Positions 50,255-59,564 are shown, numbered from the stretch's first letter. The stretch is DNA of 64,000 nucleotides from Jidongwangia harbinensis (GCF_020216025.1 NZ_JAIWNC010000044.1:1-64000), one strand, 5' to 3'. Translations and numbers: made by a program. Notes: generated from the sequence alone by a model not told the origin.

Positions 50255-51691
50255 TCAGCTGGCGGTGCAGACCGGCGCACCGCTGGGCGCGGTGCCGGTG
50301 CCCTGGAAGCCGAACTCGGTGCCGGCACCGGCGTTGAGCCGGCCGTTGTAGCTGACGTTGCCGAACCGGACCGCGCCGCTGGTGCCGCTGGCCTGTGCAC
50401 TCCAGGAGTTCGTCACGGCGCTGCCGGCGGGCAGGTTCATCGCGACCGACCAGCCGTTGATCGCGCTGGTCCCGGCCGTGACCTTGACGGTGGCGACGAA
50501 GCCGCCGGTCCACGCGTTGACCGAGAACGTGGCGGAGCAGCCGGCGCCGCTCGGCGGCGGGTCGGACGGCGGGTTCGAGGGCGGGTTCGACGGGGGATTG
50601 GACGGCGGGTTGGACGGCGGGTTCGACGGCGGGTTCGACGGCGGGTTCAGGTTCAGCGCGGACAGCGTGGCGTCGTACGCCTGCTTCTTGTTGCCGTTGT
50701 TGTCGAAGAGCAGCGGCGTGCCGCTGGCCCGCCAGGAATCGCTGTCCCGGACGCCCCACACCGTGATGCCGTTGCACCGGGGCACCGCGAGGCAGTCGTT
50801 GACCACGTTGCGGTACGTGTTGGCCTGGGTCGCGCCGGAGCCCTCGATGTCCAGCTCGGTGATCTGCACGTCGACGCCGAGCGCGGCGAAGTTCTGCAGC
50901 GTGGTGCGGTAGTTACTGGGGTACGGCGAGCCCTGGTTGAAGTGCGACTGGAGCCCGACGCAGTCGATCGGCACTCCACGGGTCTTGAAGTCCTGGACCA
51001 TCCGGTAGACGGCCTGCGTCTTGTCCCAGTTCCAGTTGTCGGTGTTGTAGTCGTTGTAGCAGAGCTTGGCGCCCGGGTCGGCGGCCCGTGCGGCCCGGAA
51101 CGCCGCCTCGATCCAGTCGTTGCCGGTGCGCTGCAGGTTGGAGTCGCGCCGCGCGCCGCCGTTGCCGTCGGCGAACGCCTCGTTGACCACGTCCCAGGAG
51201 TCGATCTTGCCGCGGTAGTACGTCGCGACCTGCGTGACGTGGTTGAGCATGGCCTGCCGCAGCGGGCTCCCGGACATGCCCTCCATCCAGGCCGGCTGCT
51301 GCGAGTGCCAGGCCAGCGTGTGCCCGCGCACCTTCATGCCCTGGGCCCGGGCGTGGTTGACGATCCGGTCCGCGGCCGCGTAGTCGAAGCGGCCCTGCGA
51401 CGGCTCGGTCGCGTTGATCTTCATTTCGTTCTCGGGCGTGATGCTGTTGAACTCGCGGTTCACGATGCCGACGTAGGTGGAGTCCGACAGCTTGTGCGCC
51501 GCGATCGCCGCACCGAAGTAGCGCCCGTGGGCGGCGGCGGACGCGCCCAGCGTGGTCGCCGCGTTGGCGGTGGGTGCGACCGTGAGAATCGTGCCGACGG
51601 CGAGCGCCCCGGCGGCTATCGACACGACCGTGGTGCGTAACCGCAGTCGGGTCGAGCGACGCCCGGTGTCCCAGGCGGAGGTTTTCGTCAT
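50255..51691 (-). CDS. Secreted GH10 endo-beta-1,4-xylanase with CBM2
   Basis: The 478-residue xylanase has a long basic-start signal peptide (about 1-44, ANA-ATTL), a GH10 barrel (about 45-340) and a CBM2 (about 380-478) joined by an NPPS-repeat linker. The acid/base Glu is in SWDVVNEAFADG and the nucleophile Glu in VQITELDIEG. NSITPENEMKINATEPSQG and LAWHSQQPAW are classic GH10 segments. It cuts the xylan backbone outside the cell. The ATG at 51691 follows GGGAGAG. A CGAAA-N-TTTCG site at 51958 and TGAAACTTCA at 51836-51845 lie upstream. Confidence 0.95.
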   Translation of the reverse strand: MTKTSAWDTGRRSTRLRLRTTVVSIAAGALAVGTILTVAPTANAATTLGASAAAHGRYFGAAIAAHKLSDSTYVGIVNREFNSITPENEMKINATEPSQGRFDYAAADRIVNHARAQGMKVRGHTLAWHSQQPAWMEGMSGSPLRQAMLNHVTQVATYYRGKIDSWDVVNEAFADGNGGARRDSNLQRTGNDWIEAAFRAARAADPGAKLCYNDYNTDNWNWDKTQAVYRMVQDFKTRGVPIDCVGLQSHFNQGSPYPSNYRTTLQNFAALGVDVQITELDIEGSGATQANTYRNVVNDCLAVPRCNGITVWGVRDSDSWRASGTPLLFDNNGNKKQAYDATLSALNLNPPSNPPSNPPSNPPSNPPSNPPSNPPSDPPPSGAGCSATFSVNAWTGGFVATVKVTAGTSAINGWSVAMNLPAGSAVTNSWSAQASGTSGAVRFGNVSYNGRLNAGAGTEFGFQGTGTAPSGAPVCTAS

Positions 51692-51957
51692 GGCCGGTGG
51701 CTCTCCCTGGCTCGGTGGGGATGGCGGAGATGAGCCGGCACCTCGATCGCAGCACGCCAAGGCCGTGCGCCAGGTCACTTAACCGATATAGCGACGATCG
51801 AACCGGCTCGATCCGGAACGTTATCGAAACAGGACTGAAACTTCAATCACCATCTATGACAGAATTTGCGTAGCGGCATCGACACTCGACCCCGGACAGT
51901 CCCGCTTGACCAGCGTTTGCGAGACGGTTACGGTCCGATCCAGATCGCCGGGTATCA

Positions 51958-51970
51958 CCGAAACTTTCGG
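51958..51970. promoter_or_regulatory. Operator candidate CCGAAACTTTCGG
   Basis: The 13-bp palindrome has the same CGAAA-N-TTTCG form as 44332-44344, 7.6 kb away, and lies upstream of the GH10 operon. It suggests that one repressor, plausibly the LacI protein at 46869, controls both uptake and xylanase genes. Confidence 0.6.
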
Positions 51971-52057
51971 GTCGAGTGATCGCCGGGCGGCCCGGCATGG
52001 CGCCATCTGAGCCATCGCCAGGACTTAACCGGTTAAGCCGGTCGCCACCAGCCAAAA

Positions 52058-52075
52058 CTTGGGAGCGCTCCCAAG
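52058..52075. promoter_or_regulatory. CelR-type operator upstream of the SGNH lipase
   Basis: CTTGGGAGCGCTCCCAAG contains the exact 14-bp TGGGAGCGCTCCCA known as the CelR/CebR site of cellulolytic actinomycetes. It lies 44 bases before the SGNH gene start. Confidence 0.8.
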
Positions 52076-52119
52076 CCAGTCTTACCATGAGATAACCTTC
52101 GATGCGAGGGAGCAGCACC

Positions 52120-53442
52120 ATGCCGACCGGTCCGACCCGACGCGAATTACTGGCCTTCGTCTCCGGCACCGCGGTCGCCGTGGCCGCGCCGGCCGCAGCG
52201 GCAGATGCGAAATCCGGCACCGGGGCGCTTCCGCACTGGGTGCACACCTGGGTGTCCATGCCCCAGCTCACCGAGCCGCACAACATGCCGCCCGCGCCGT
52301 TCACCCAGGACGGTCTGGTGCTCGCGGACGCCACCCTGCGCCAGACGGTCCGGATCACGGTCGGCGGCCGGCACGTACGGCTGCGGTTCTCCAACGCCTT
52401 CGGCGGTGCCGACCTGCCGATCACCGCGGTACGCCTGGCCCTGCCCACCGACGGCCGGGCCGGCGTGGCCGGCATCCAGCCGGGGACCTCGCGGCCGGTC
52501 ACCTTCTCCGGCCGGTCCTCCATCGTGGTGCCGGTCGGCGCCCAGGTGGTGTCCGACCCGATCGCCGTCGACCTGCCGCCCCGGACCAACGTCACCGTCA
52601 CGACCTACCTGGCGCAGGGACAGGCCTCCAACTCGATCACCTCGCACCCCGGCTCCCGCACCACGTCGCACCTGCTGGCCGGCAACCACGTCGACGACAC
52701 CGACCTGCCCGGCGCGACCCCCACCGACCACTGGTACTTCCTGAGCGGCATCGAGGTGTGGTCCCCGGCCGCCACCCGCGCCGCCGCCGTGCTCGGCGAC
52801 TCGCTGACCGACGGCCGCGGCTCCACCACCAACGGCAACGACCGCTGGCCGGACCAGCTGCTCGACCGGCTGCACCAGGACCCGCGTACCGCGGACGTGG
52901 CGATCCTCAACCAGGCGGCCGGCGGCAACCGGGTGCTGCGCGACGGCCTCGGGCCGAACGCCCTGTCCCGGGTGGACCGGGACGTGCTGGCGCAGAGCGG
53001 GGTCAGCTGGCTGATCGTCTTCGAGGGCGTCAACGACATCGGCACGGCGGAGGCCACCGCGGCCGCCCAGCTGGCCGTCGCGGACGACCTGATCACCGCG
53101 TTCGACCAGATCATTCTGCGTGCGCACGCACACGGCATCCGGGTGTACGGTGCCACGCTGATCCCGTTCGGCGGCAACACCGGGTACGACGACCCGGCCG
53201 GCCTGCGCGCCGCAGCCCGGGAACGGGTGAACCGGTGGATCCGCAACAGCGCCCGGTTCGACGCGGTGCTGGACTTCGACAAGGCGGTCCGCGACCCGCA
53301 GGACCCGTCGAAGCTGCGCGCCGAGTACGACGTCGGCGACCACCTGCACCTCAACCCGACGGGCTACCGGGCGCTGGCTGACGCGGTGCCCGCCGCCCTG
53401 TTGCGCTGGCGTCCACTCCCGGCCGGTTTCGGCTTCGAGTGA
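52120..53442 (+). CDS. Secreted SGNH/GDSL hydrolase
   Basis: The 440-residue protein has a Tat-type signal (PTGPTRRELLAFVSG, cleavage near AAA) and an SGNH esterase domain with block I AVLGDSLTDG, Gly and Asn in NQAAGGNRVL and FEGVNDIG, and the catalytic pair in DHLHLNPTGY. The N-terminal 170 residues form a beta-rich domain common to this GDSL lipase/acylhydrolase group. The substrate is probably an acylated polysaccharide, given the CelR-type operator just upstream. The ATG at 52120 has GAGGGAG 7 bases before it; an in-frame ATG at 52102 lacks one. Confidence 0.85.
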   Translation: MPTGPTRRELLAFVSGTAVAVAAPAAAADAKSGTGALPHWVHTWVSMPQLTEPHNMPPAPFTQDGLVLADATLRQTVRITVGGRHVRLRFSNAFGGADLPITAVRLALPTDGRAGVAGIQPGTSRPVTFSGRSSIVVPVGAQVVSDPIAVDLPPRTNVTVTTYLAQGQASNSITSHPGSRTTSHLLAGNHVDDTDLPGATPTDHWYFLSGIEVWSPAATRAAAVLGDSLTDGRGSTTNGNDRWPDQLLDRLHQDPRTADVAILNQAAGGNRVLRDGLGPNALSRVDRDVLAQSGVSWLIVFEGVNDIGTAEATAAAQLAVADDLITAFDQIILRAHAHGIRVYGATLIPFGGNTGYDDPAGLRAAARERVNRWIRNSARFDAVLDFDKAVRDPQDPSKLRAEYDVGDHLHLNPTGYRALADAVPAALLRWRPLPAGFGFE

Positions 53443-53451
53443 CGACGGGGG

Positions 53452-53492
53452 CGGGCGGATTCCGGGCGGTCAGCACGTCCGGAATCCGCCCG
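53452..53492. terminator. Bidirectional terminator between SGNH and MmyB-like genes
   Basis: CGGGCGGATTCCGG and CCGGAATCCGCCCG form a 14-bp perfect stem around a 13-base loop, filling the gap between the two convergent stops. Confidence 0.75.
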
Positions 53493-53493
53493 T

Positions 53494-54330
53494 TCAAGCT
53501 CCCCGCGCGGCCAGCCGGTCCAGCGCCGTCCGGCTCTCGTCGTCCGTGGGGCGGCAGATCACCAGGCGCTGGTCTGGGTCGCCGAGCGGGGCGAGCGTCT
53601 CGAAGTGCACCGAGAACGTGCCGACCTCGGGGTGCCGCACGGTCTTGTCGCCGCGACCGTTCGATCTGACCTCACGCTCCGCCCACACCCGCGCGAAGTG
53701 GTCGTCCGTGCTGAACTCGGCGATCAGGTCGGCCAGGGCCCGGTCGTCCGGGTGCGCGGCCCAGGCGGCGCGCACGTGGGCGACACCCTCCCGGACGACC
53801 CGCTCGCGGTCGACGTAGTAGTCGCGCATCTCCGGGCGCATCAGGCACAGCCACGCCGAGTTGTGCCGCGCGGGCGGCAGCCGGGTGTCGAAGTCCAGCT
53901 GGAGCCGCGCCATCCCGTGGTTCCAGGCGAGGATGTCGAAGCGGTGGTTGATCAGCATGGCCGGCAGCGGCGACAGCTCGGCCACCAGCCGGGCCAGCGG
54001 TGCCGCCGCGACGGCGACCGGCTCGCCGGCGGGGTGGGGGCGGTGGCGGGCCAGGTCGAAGAGGTAGGCACGCTCGTCGGGGGCCAGCCTGAGCGCCCGG
54101 GCCAGGGCCTCCACCACGTCCGCGGAGGGGCGCAACCCGCGGGCCTGCTCGAGACGTACGACGTAGTCGATGCTGATCCCGGCCAGTTCGGCGACCTCCT
54201 CGCGGCGAAGGCCCGGGGTCCGGCGGGACTGCCGGCGGTCCGGGAGCCCGAAGTCGTACGGGTCGAGGCGTTCGCGCCGGGCCCGCAGGAACGCGCCCAG
54301 CTCGCGGGATGTATCGAGAGTGTCGCTCAT
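53494..54330 (-). CDS. XRE-family regulator with MmyB-like ligand domain
   Basis: The 278-residue regulator has an N-terminal HTH (about 10-80; RRTPGLRREEVAELAGISIDYVVRLEQARG is the signature region) and a C-terminal MmyB-like domain (about 100-270; MLINHRFDILAWNHGMARL, RDYYVDRERVVREGVAHVRAAW, HPEVGTFSVHFETL). MmyB-type domains resemble PAS folds and may bind fatty-acid-like ligands. It is divergent from an aldo/keto reductase gene 119 bases away, a common arrangement in which the regulator controls the oxidoreductase. Confidence 0.9.
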   Translation of the reverse strand: MSDTLDTSRELGAFLRARRERLDPYDFGLPDRRQSRRTPGLRREEVAELAGISIDYVVRLEQARGLRPSADVVEALARALRLAPDERAYLFDLARHRPHPAGEPVAVAAAPLARLVAELSPLPAMLINHRFDILAWNHGMARLQLDFDTRLPPARHNSAWLCLMRPEMRDYYVDRERVVREGVAHVRAAWAAHPDDRALADLIAEFSTDDHFARVWAEREVRSNGRGDKTVRHPEVGTFSVHFETLAPLGDPDQRLVICRPTDDESRTALDRLAARGA

Positions 54331-54449
54331 CGAGGTGAATGGTAGCGCCGGGATAGGACCGGCCTTCCCAGGAAGTTCTCTCCCTTATCCCCGGCCCGCG
54401 GCGGTCGCAGACTTCTGCCGACACGTCATCCGGGACAAGGAGAAACACG

Positions 54450-55505
54450 ATGTCGCTCACCCTCGACACCTACCGGCTGCTGGGCCGGTCCGGGCTGCGG
54501 GTCTCCCCCCTGGCGCTGGGCACGGCGACCTTCGGCCCCGAGACGGGCTGGGGCGCCGGGGAGGACGATGCCCGCCGGTTGTTCGACCGCTACGTAGAAC
54601 TCGGTGGCAACTTCCTCGACACCGCGGTCGGCTACGGCAGCTCGGAGAGCCTGCTGGGCAAGTTCGCCCACGATCGCCGGGAGAGCCTGGTGCTGGCCAC
54701 GAAGTACACGACGCTGCGCCGGCCCGGCGACCCGAACTCCACTTCGAGCTCGCGCAAGAACCTGTTCGCCTCGGTGCACACCAGCCTGCAGCGACTGGAC
54801 ACGGACTACCTCGACCTGCTCTACCTGCACGTGTGGGACTTCACCACGCCGGTCGACGAGATCCTGCGCGGCCTGGACGACCTGGTCCGGCAGGGCAAGG
54901 TCCTGCACGTGGCGATCTCCAACGCCCCGGCCTGGCAGATCTCGCGCATGCAGGCGATCGCCGACCTGCGCGGCTGGTCACCGCTGATCGCGCTGCAGCT
55001 CGAATACAACCTCATCGAGCGTACGGGCGAACGCGACCTGATCCCGATGGCCCGGGAGATGGGGCTGGGCGTGGTCCCCTACTCCCCGCTGGCGGGCGGC
55101 CTGCTGGCCGGCGCGTACCGCCGTGCCGACGTAGCCGGGGTGACGCCGGGCGACGGCACACGCAAGGGGTTCAACTTCGCCGCGCTCGGCACCGTCACCG
55201 AACGCAACCTCGACATCGCGGACATCCTGAAGGAGGTCGCCGCCGAGCTGGGCTGCACCCCCGCGCAGGCCGGGCTGGCCTGGCTCCTGCGAAACCCGGA
55301 CGTGACCGCGCCGATCATCGGGGCCCGCACTCCCGCGCAGCTGGAGGACAACCTGGCCGCGCTGACGGTGGATCTCACCGCCGCGCAGCTGGCCCGCCTC
55401 GAGGAGGTCAGCGCGATCGATCCCGGTCACCCGCACGCTTTGCTCGCCGGCGACCACATCCGGAACGTGATGCGCGGCGACCTGACGATGGCGGCCGGCC
55501 GCTGA
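54450..55505 (+). CDS. Aldo/keto reductase
   Basis: The 351-residue NADPH-dependent oxidoreductase has the family's catalytic set: Asp and Tyr in NFLDTAVGYGSSES, Lys in LATKYTTLRR and His in LLYLHVWDFTTP. VPYSPLAGGLLAGAY and PIIGARTPAQLEDNL are the cofactor-binding stretches. The substrate is unknown. The ATG at 54450 has AAGGAG 9 bases upstream. The adjacent divergent MmyB-like regulator probably governs it. Confidence 0.9.
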   Translation: MSLTLDTYRLLGRSGLRVSPLALGTATFGPETGWGAGEDDARRLFDRYVELGGNFLDTAVGYGSSESLLGKFAHDRRESLVLATKYTTLRRPGDPNSTSSSRKNLFASVHTSLQRLDTDYLDLLYLHVWDFTTPVDEILRGLDDLVRQGKVLHVAISNAPAWQISRMQAIADLRGWSPLIALQLEYNLIERTGERDLIPMAREMGLGVVPYSPLAGGLLAGAYRRADVAGVTPGDGTRKGFNFAALGTVTERNLDIADILKEVAAELGCTPAQAGLAWLLRNPDVTAPIIGARTPAQLEDNLAALTVDLTAAQLARLEEVSAIDPGHPHALLAGDHIRNVMRGDLTMAAGR

Positions 55506-55518
55506 TCGACCCGGCCGC

Positions 55519-58056
55519 CTATTCCGCGGTCCAGTACAGCGCCCGGGCGAACTGGGCGTACAGGCCCTTGGGGTGGGCCCGGAACAGCGGCTCGGTGCCG
55601 AACAGCACCGCCTTGCCGCCGCGGGCCGTGCGGCCGGAGACCACCGACGCCTGGCCGGCGGCCTGTTCCGGACCACCGGCGCCGGGTGCGGACGGCAACC
55701 AGTGCCCGGCGATCAGCGGGTCGGCCGCGTAGCGCTGCTCCACCGTGAACCCGGTGCCGGTGAACCAGATCGGCGAGTACACGAACGTCGCCGGCAGCGA
55801 GCCGGTGCCCACCACCGGGCCGGTGTTGCGCACCGCCACCACGCCGTTCGCGTCGCCGCGGCCGGTCACCGCGGTCGCCGGGAGCAGGCCCGCCGCCGCG
55901 TTGAACGCCGCGCCGGTCGCGCCCCGGGTGACCACGCCGCCGCGGGCGAGCAGGTCGTCCACCTCGGCCTTACCGGTCGCGTTGAGCTGAGCGTAGGACA
56001 GGCCGGAGGAGACCACCAGGGTGTCCACGCCGGACAGGTCGGCGCCGGCGTTGAGCAGGGCCGTCGACACGGTACGCACGTCGAAGCCCATCTCCCGCAG
56101 CGCGAACAGCTCGTCCGCGGACACCGCCGCCGCGATCACCGGTGCGGTGAACGGGACGCCGGTGGTGGTCCGCGGCGCGGCGACGAACCGTACCCCGAAG
56201 CGGTCCGCGACGGTCTCGGCCGCGGCCCGGGCGGACGCCGGCACGATCACCGTGTCCGCGGACGTGCGGGACGGTTTGACGCCCAGGTCGAGCAGCGCGT
56301 TGAGGGCCCGTACGTCGGCGCCGTCGCGCAGCGTCAGCGCCAGGTCCCGCCCGGCCGGGGTGGTCACCGCGCCGGTCCGGGACGCGACCGTGACCGGGCT
56401 GGTGGTGACCCGGGGTGCCGCGGCGGCGCTGACGTCCACGGTGGCGCCCCAGAGCAGGCGGTGGCTCCAGCCGGAGATGTCGTACATCTGCGGCACCAGG
56501 TCGGAGATGTCCCGGCCGGCCTCCAGCATGACGTTGGCCAGGCCGCGCTTGGGCTGGTGCATGTCGACGACGTACGAGCCCTTGCGGTAGCCGCGGCCGG
56601 CCACGGTGAAGTCGTGCTTCGCCCGGGTGACCCGCACGTCGTGGGCGACCAGGTGGTCCACCAGCCGGGCGGCGGCGGCCGGGGACCGCTGGGCGTCGCC
56701 GGCCGGGATGACGTAGGCGCGCGGGAACTCGGTGGCGTACCGGTCCTCGGGGCCGAAGCCGGCCACGAAACCGTCCGGGATCTCCGGTGAGGGCGCGCCG
56801 GCCCAGCCGCGGCGGAACTGCTCGATCTGCCCGGCGAGCAGCGACGTCCGGTGGGTGTCCGCGTACCGGAGGGTGGCCTCGATGGTCGCCTCGGCCACCT
56901 CGGTGTTGATCTCGGACCGGCGGCGCAGTTCCGCCACCGGCAGGGTGGTGTAGTCGTTGTTGTTCACCCGCAGCGGGATCTCCACGGTGTGCCCGACCGC
57001 GCCCTGGTAGATCGCGTACATCGGGGTGAAGATCGGCGGCCAGTCGTCCCAGTCACCGGGCGCGTAGTCCCGGAACGGGATGTCCACGGTGGCGGTCTCC
57101 GGGCGGCCCAGCGCCTGCACCGCCTGTTCCATGCCGAGCGCGTTGGGCAGCGCGTGCCTGATGTACAGGTCGTACTCGTAGTTCTGCCCGTGCGGCGGGG
57201 TGCCCGGCTCGATCAGCGTGTTGCCGGTGTAGCCGTGCTCGTCGAGCATCACGAACGGCTGGGTGGCGATCACCACGTCGCGGACCGCGCGGGACTCCGG
57301 CTGCGAGCTGGTGGCGTGGTCACGGTTGATGTCGAAGCCGGCGCCGTTGGCCCGGGTACCGGCGATCCGGCCGTCCGGGTTGTTGGTCACGGTCACGTAG
57401 AACCGGGTGCGGGCGAGCAGCGCGGTGGTCTCCGCGTCGGTGGCGGTGGCGAGCCGCTCGATGACGCGCAGCGCGCCGTCGGTGCCCTCCCACTCGTTGC
57501 CGTGGATGTTCGCGTTGATCCACACCGGGGTCTTGTAGTCGCGCCGCAGGGCCCGGTCCCGCTTGGCGGCGCGCGGGTCGTCCTCGATCAACGCCCGCCA
57601 CCGGTCCTGCCGGGCCGCCTCGGCCGCGGTCTCCGGGGCGGTCACGGTCACCAGGTACAGGTCGCGACCGAGCGCGGACTGCCCGACCACCTCGGCGGAG
57701 ACCCGGTCGGAGGCCGCCTGCAGGGCGTTCAGCTTCGGCGCGATCGCATGGTACGGAACCAGGCCGAGCTTGATCGACCGGTCCGCCGGGTCCTCCGGGT
57801 ACACCCGCAGCTCGGTCTGCCGCGGGTAACCCTGGCGCTTGGGCGTCCACCGGGCGGCCGGCGCGGCACCGCGCAGCGCGGCAGCGGCGGCGGCGGGGGC
57901 GCCGCTCGCGGCGGTCTCCCGGCGCTCCGGCCCGTTGCCGAAGTCGCGCGTCGACGGCGCGGGGTCCGGCGGGGCGGCCGCCGCGGGGGCGGCGGGAAGC
58001 AGGCCGGCGGCGAGCAGCACCGCGCAGAAACCGGTAAGCGACCGGGACACGTCCAC
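55519..58056 (-). CDS. Secreted M14 zinc carboxypeptidase-like protein
   Basis: The 845-residue protein has a signal peptide (about 1-27) and an M14 domain (about 75-400). The zinc site is in NANIHGNEWEGTDG (HxxE), the Asn-Arg substrate pair in NNPDGR and FDINRDH, and the catalytic Glu in GHTVEIPLR. The long C-terminal part (about 400-845) contains a flavodoxin-like or glutamine-amidotransferase-like fold (ADTVIVPASARAAAETV, VDTLVVSSGLSYAQL) seen in large actinobacterial M14 proteins. It would trim peptides outside the cell. The GTG at 58056 has GGAGG with correct spacing and gives the signal peptide; the longer reading starts inside a terminator hairpin. Confidence 0.85.
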   Translation of the reverse strand: MDVSRSLTGFCAVLLAAGLLPAAPAAAAPPDPAPSTRDFGNGPERRETAASGAPAAAAAALRGAAPAARWTPKRQGYPRQTELRVYPEDPADRSIKLGLVPYHAIAPKLNALQAASDRVSAEVVGQSALGRDLYLVTVTAPETAAEAARQDRWRALIEDDPRAAKRDRALRRDYKTPVWINANIHGNEWEGTDGALRVIERLATATDAETTALLARTRFYVTVTNNPDGRIAGTRANGAGFDINRDHATSSQPESRAVRDVVIATQPFVMLDEHGYTGNTLIEPGTPPHGQNYEYDLYIRHALPNALGMEQAVQALGRPETATVDIPFRDYAPGDWDDWPPIFTPMYAIYQGAVGHTVEIPLRVNNNDYTTLPVAELRRRSEINTEVAEATIEATLRYADTHRTSLLAGQIEQFRRGWAGAPSPEIPDGFVAGFGPEDRYATEFPRAYVIPAGDAQRSPAAAARLVDHLVAHDVRVTRAKHDFTVAGRGYRKGSYVVDMHQPKRGLANVMLEAGRDISDLVPQMYDISGWSHRLLWGATVDVSAAAAPRVTTSPVTVASRTGAVTTPAGRDLALTLRDGADVRALNALLDLGVKPSRTSADTVIVPASARAAAETVADRFGVRFVAAPRTTTGVPFTAPVIAAAVSADELFALREMGFDVRTVSTALLNAGADLSGVDTLVVSSGLSYAQLNATGKAEVDDLLARGGVVTRGATGAAFNAAAGLLPATAVTGRGDANGVVAVRNTGPVVGTGSLPATFVYSPIWFTGTGFTVEQRYAADPLIAGHWLPSAPGAGGPEQAAGQASVVSGRTARGGKAVLFGTEPLFRAHPKGLYAQFARALYWTAE

Positions 58057-58133
58057 AAAGCACCTCCGTTGGCTGCCACCGACCCTCTCGCGACGAGGCC
58101 CGGCGGCGCAACGGTCCACGCCGATTCGCATGG

Positions 58134-58176
58134 CACGGCCGGCGGCGGCGCGAGAGCCGCGCCGCCGCCGGCCGTG
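58134..58176 (-). terminator. Strong hairpin between GH6 and M14 genes
   Basis: CACGGCCGGCGGCGGCGCG and its exact complement form a 19-bp stem around AGAGC, 16 bases past the GH6 stop. It is the longest perfect GC stem in the window. Confidence 0.8.
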
Positions 58177-58191
58177 GGCGGTCACCCCGGT

Positions 58192-59541
58192 CTAGACCGA
58201 GGCGGTACAGCGGGTGCCGTTGAGCGTGAAGTCGCTCGGCGTACCCGGGCTACCCGAGAAGCTCGCCTGGAAGCCGGTGGACACCGAGCCGCCGCGGGGC
58301 ACCGAGCCGCCGTACGGCGGACTGGTCACGGTCACCGTGGTGCCCGACTGGGACCAGGCGCCGTTCCAGCCGTTGCTCACGCTGACCGTGCTGCCGACCT
58401 GGAACGTCAGCTGCCACGACGTCAACGCGGCCGCGCCGTTGTTGGTGATCCGGACGTCGGCGGTGAAGCCGTTCGACCACTGGTTCGTGGTGTACGTGAC
58501 CGCGCACCCGGCCGTGGACGGCGGAGTGGACGGCGGGGTGCTGGTCGGTGGCGTGGTCGGGTTGCCGGGCTGGCCCGCGCCGCCGGCCGCCACCGCCAGG
58601 TCGTAGGCCCGCTGCGGGACGAACTGGCCGGCGCCCGCGATGCAGCCGTCCGCCTCGCCGGGCAGCTTGATCCACAGGTACGCGTCCAGGATCGAGTCGG
58701 ACACCGCGTTGGTGCTGGGGATGCCGATCGCCCGGCCCGGCGGGTCACACCACTCGCTGCCGGCCGGCCCGTTGCCGTTGCGGCTGGTGTCGATGACGCC
58801 CTTCAGGGTGTTGTCCCCGGTGGCGGCGATGACGTTGCGGATGTACGCGGTCGACTCCGCGTCGGTCCGGTAGTTCGAGACGTTGACCGAGATGCCGTCG
58901 GCGCTGTTCGCGATGTCCGCCCGGACCAGCCGGGCGGCCATCTCGGCCGGCGGCAACCAGGCCGAGTGCGCCGCGTCGAAGTAGACCTTGGCCTGCGCCG
59001 AGGCCGCCTTGAAGGCCTTGCCGGCGTACGCCATCGAGGCGTACACCTCGGCCTGCTGCGCGGCGTTCAGGCAGCTCGTCATCAGCGCCAGCACGTCCGG
59101 CTCCAGCACGATCGCCGCGGCCCGGCCCTTGAGACCGGCCGCCACCTGGTCCACCCACTGCCGGTACGCGGTGTGGTTCGCCAGGCCGCCGGAGCTGGCG
59201 CCGGAGCAGTCCCGGTTGGGAATGTTGTAGACCACCATGATCGGGATCTTCCCGGCCGCGGCGGCGGCACCGACGAACGCGTCGACCTCGCCGGCCACGG
59301 TGCCCGGGTTGTTCTGGGTGAACCAGCGGCCCTGCGGCACGTTGGCGATCCGGTCCCGGATCACCGCGGCGCGCGAGTCGTTGGGGTTGGCGGCCACCCA
59401 GCGGGCGGCGTTGGTGTTGGGGTCCACGTAGTAGGGCGAGTCGGCGGCGAACGCCGACGTCGGTTGCCATACCCCGACGCCGAGCGATCCCGCCGCCGCC
59501 ACCGCGGCCACCGCGGAAGCGAGGACGGTTCTGGTGCGCAT
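58192..59541 (-). CDS. Secreted GH6 cellulase with CBM2
   Basis: The 449-residue enzyme has a signal peptide (about 1-33, AFA-AD), a GH6 domain (about 34-325) and a CBM2 (about 348-449) after a PT/PS linker. Catalytic aspartates match the Thermobifida Cel6A pattern: NRDCSGASSGG, VLEPDVLALM (acid), YFDAAHSAW and EWCDPPGRAIG. The short loops suggest an endoglucanase rather than an exocellulase. It acts on cellulose outside the cell, and CBM2 anchors it to the fibre. It lies 67 bases behind the AA10 gene across a hairpin, with no evident promoter of its own. Confidence 0.94.
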   Translation of the reverse strand: MRTRTVLASAVAAVAAAGSLGVGVWQPTSAFAADSPYYVDPNTNAARWVAANPNDSRAAVIRDRIANVPQGRWFTQNNPGTVAGEVDAFVGAAAAAGKIPIMVVYNIPNRDCSGASSGGLANHTAYRQWVDQVAAGLKGRAAAIVLEPDVLALMTSCLNAAQQAEVYASMAYAGKAFKAASAQAKVYFDAAHSAWLPPAEMAARLVRADIANSADGISVNVSNYRTDAESTAYIRNVIAATGDNTLKGVIDTSRNGNGPAGSEWCDPPGRAIGIPSTNAVSDSILDAYLWIKLPGEADGCIAGAGQFVPQRAYDLAVAAGGAGQPGNPTTPPTSTPPSTPPSTAGCAVTYTTNQWSNGFTADVRITNNGAAALTSWQLTFQVGSTVSVSNGWNGAWSQSGTTVTVTSPPYGGSVPRGGSVSTGFQASFSGSPGTPSDFTLNGTRCTASV

Positions 59542-59564
59542 GGTGGGCTCTCCGTGTGAAAAGG

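Larger units (their letters stand above)
51692..52119. promoter_or_regulatory. Divergent control region of the GH10 and SGNH genes
   Basis: In 428 bases there are four palindromic sites. TGAAACTTCA (51836-51845) and ACCGAAACTTTCGGGT (51957-51972) resemble the bxl-type operators. CTTAACCGGTTAAG (52024-52037) is a 14-bp perfect palindrome. CTTGGGAGCGCTCCCAAG (52058-52075) is a perfect CelR-type site. Two regulators, one for xylan and one for cellulose products, could act here together. No coding sequence is seen. Confidence 0.65.
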
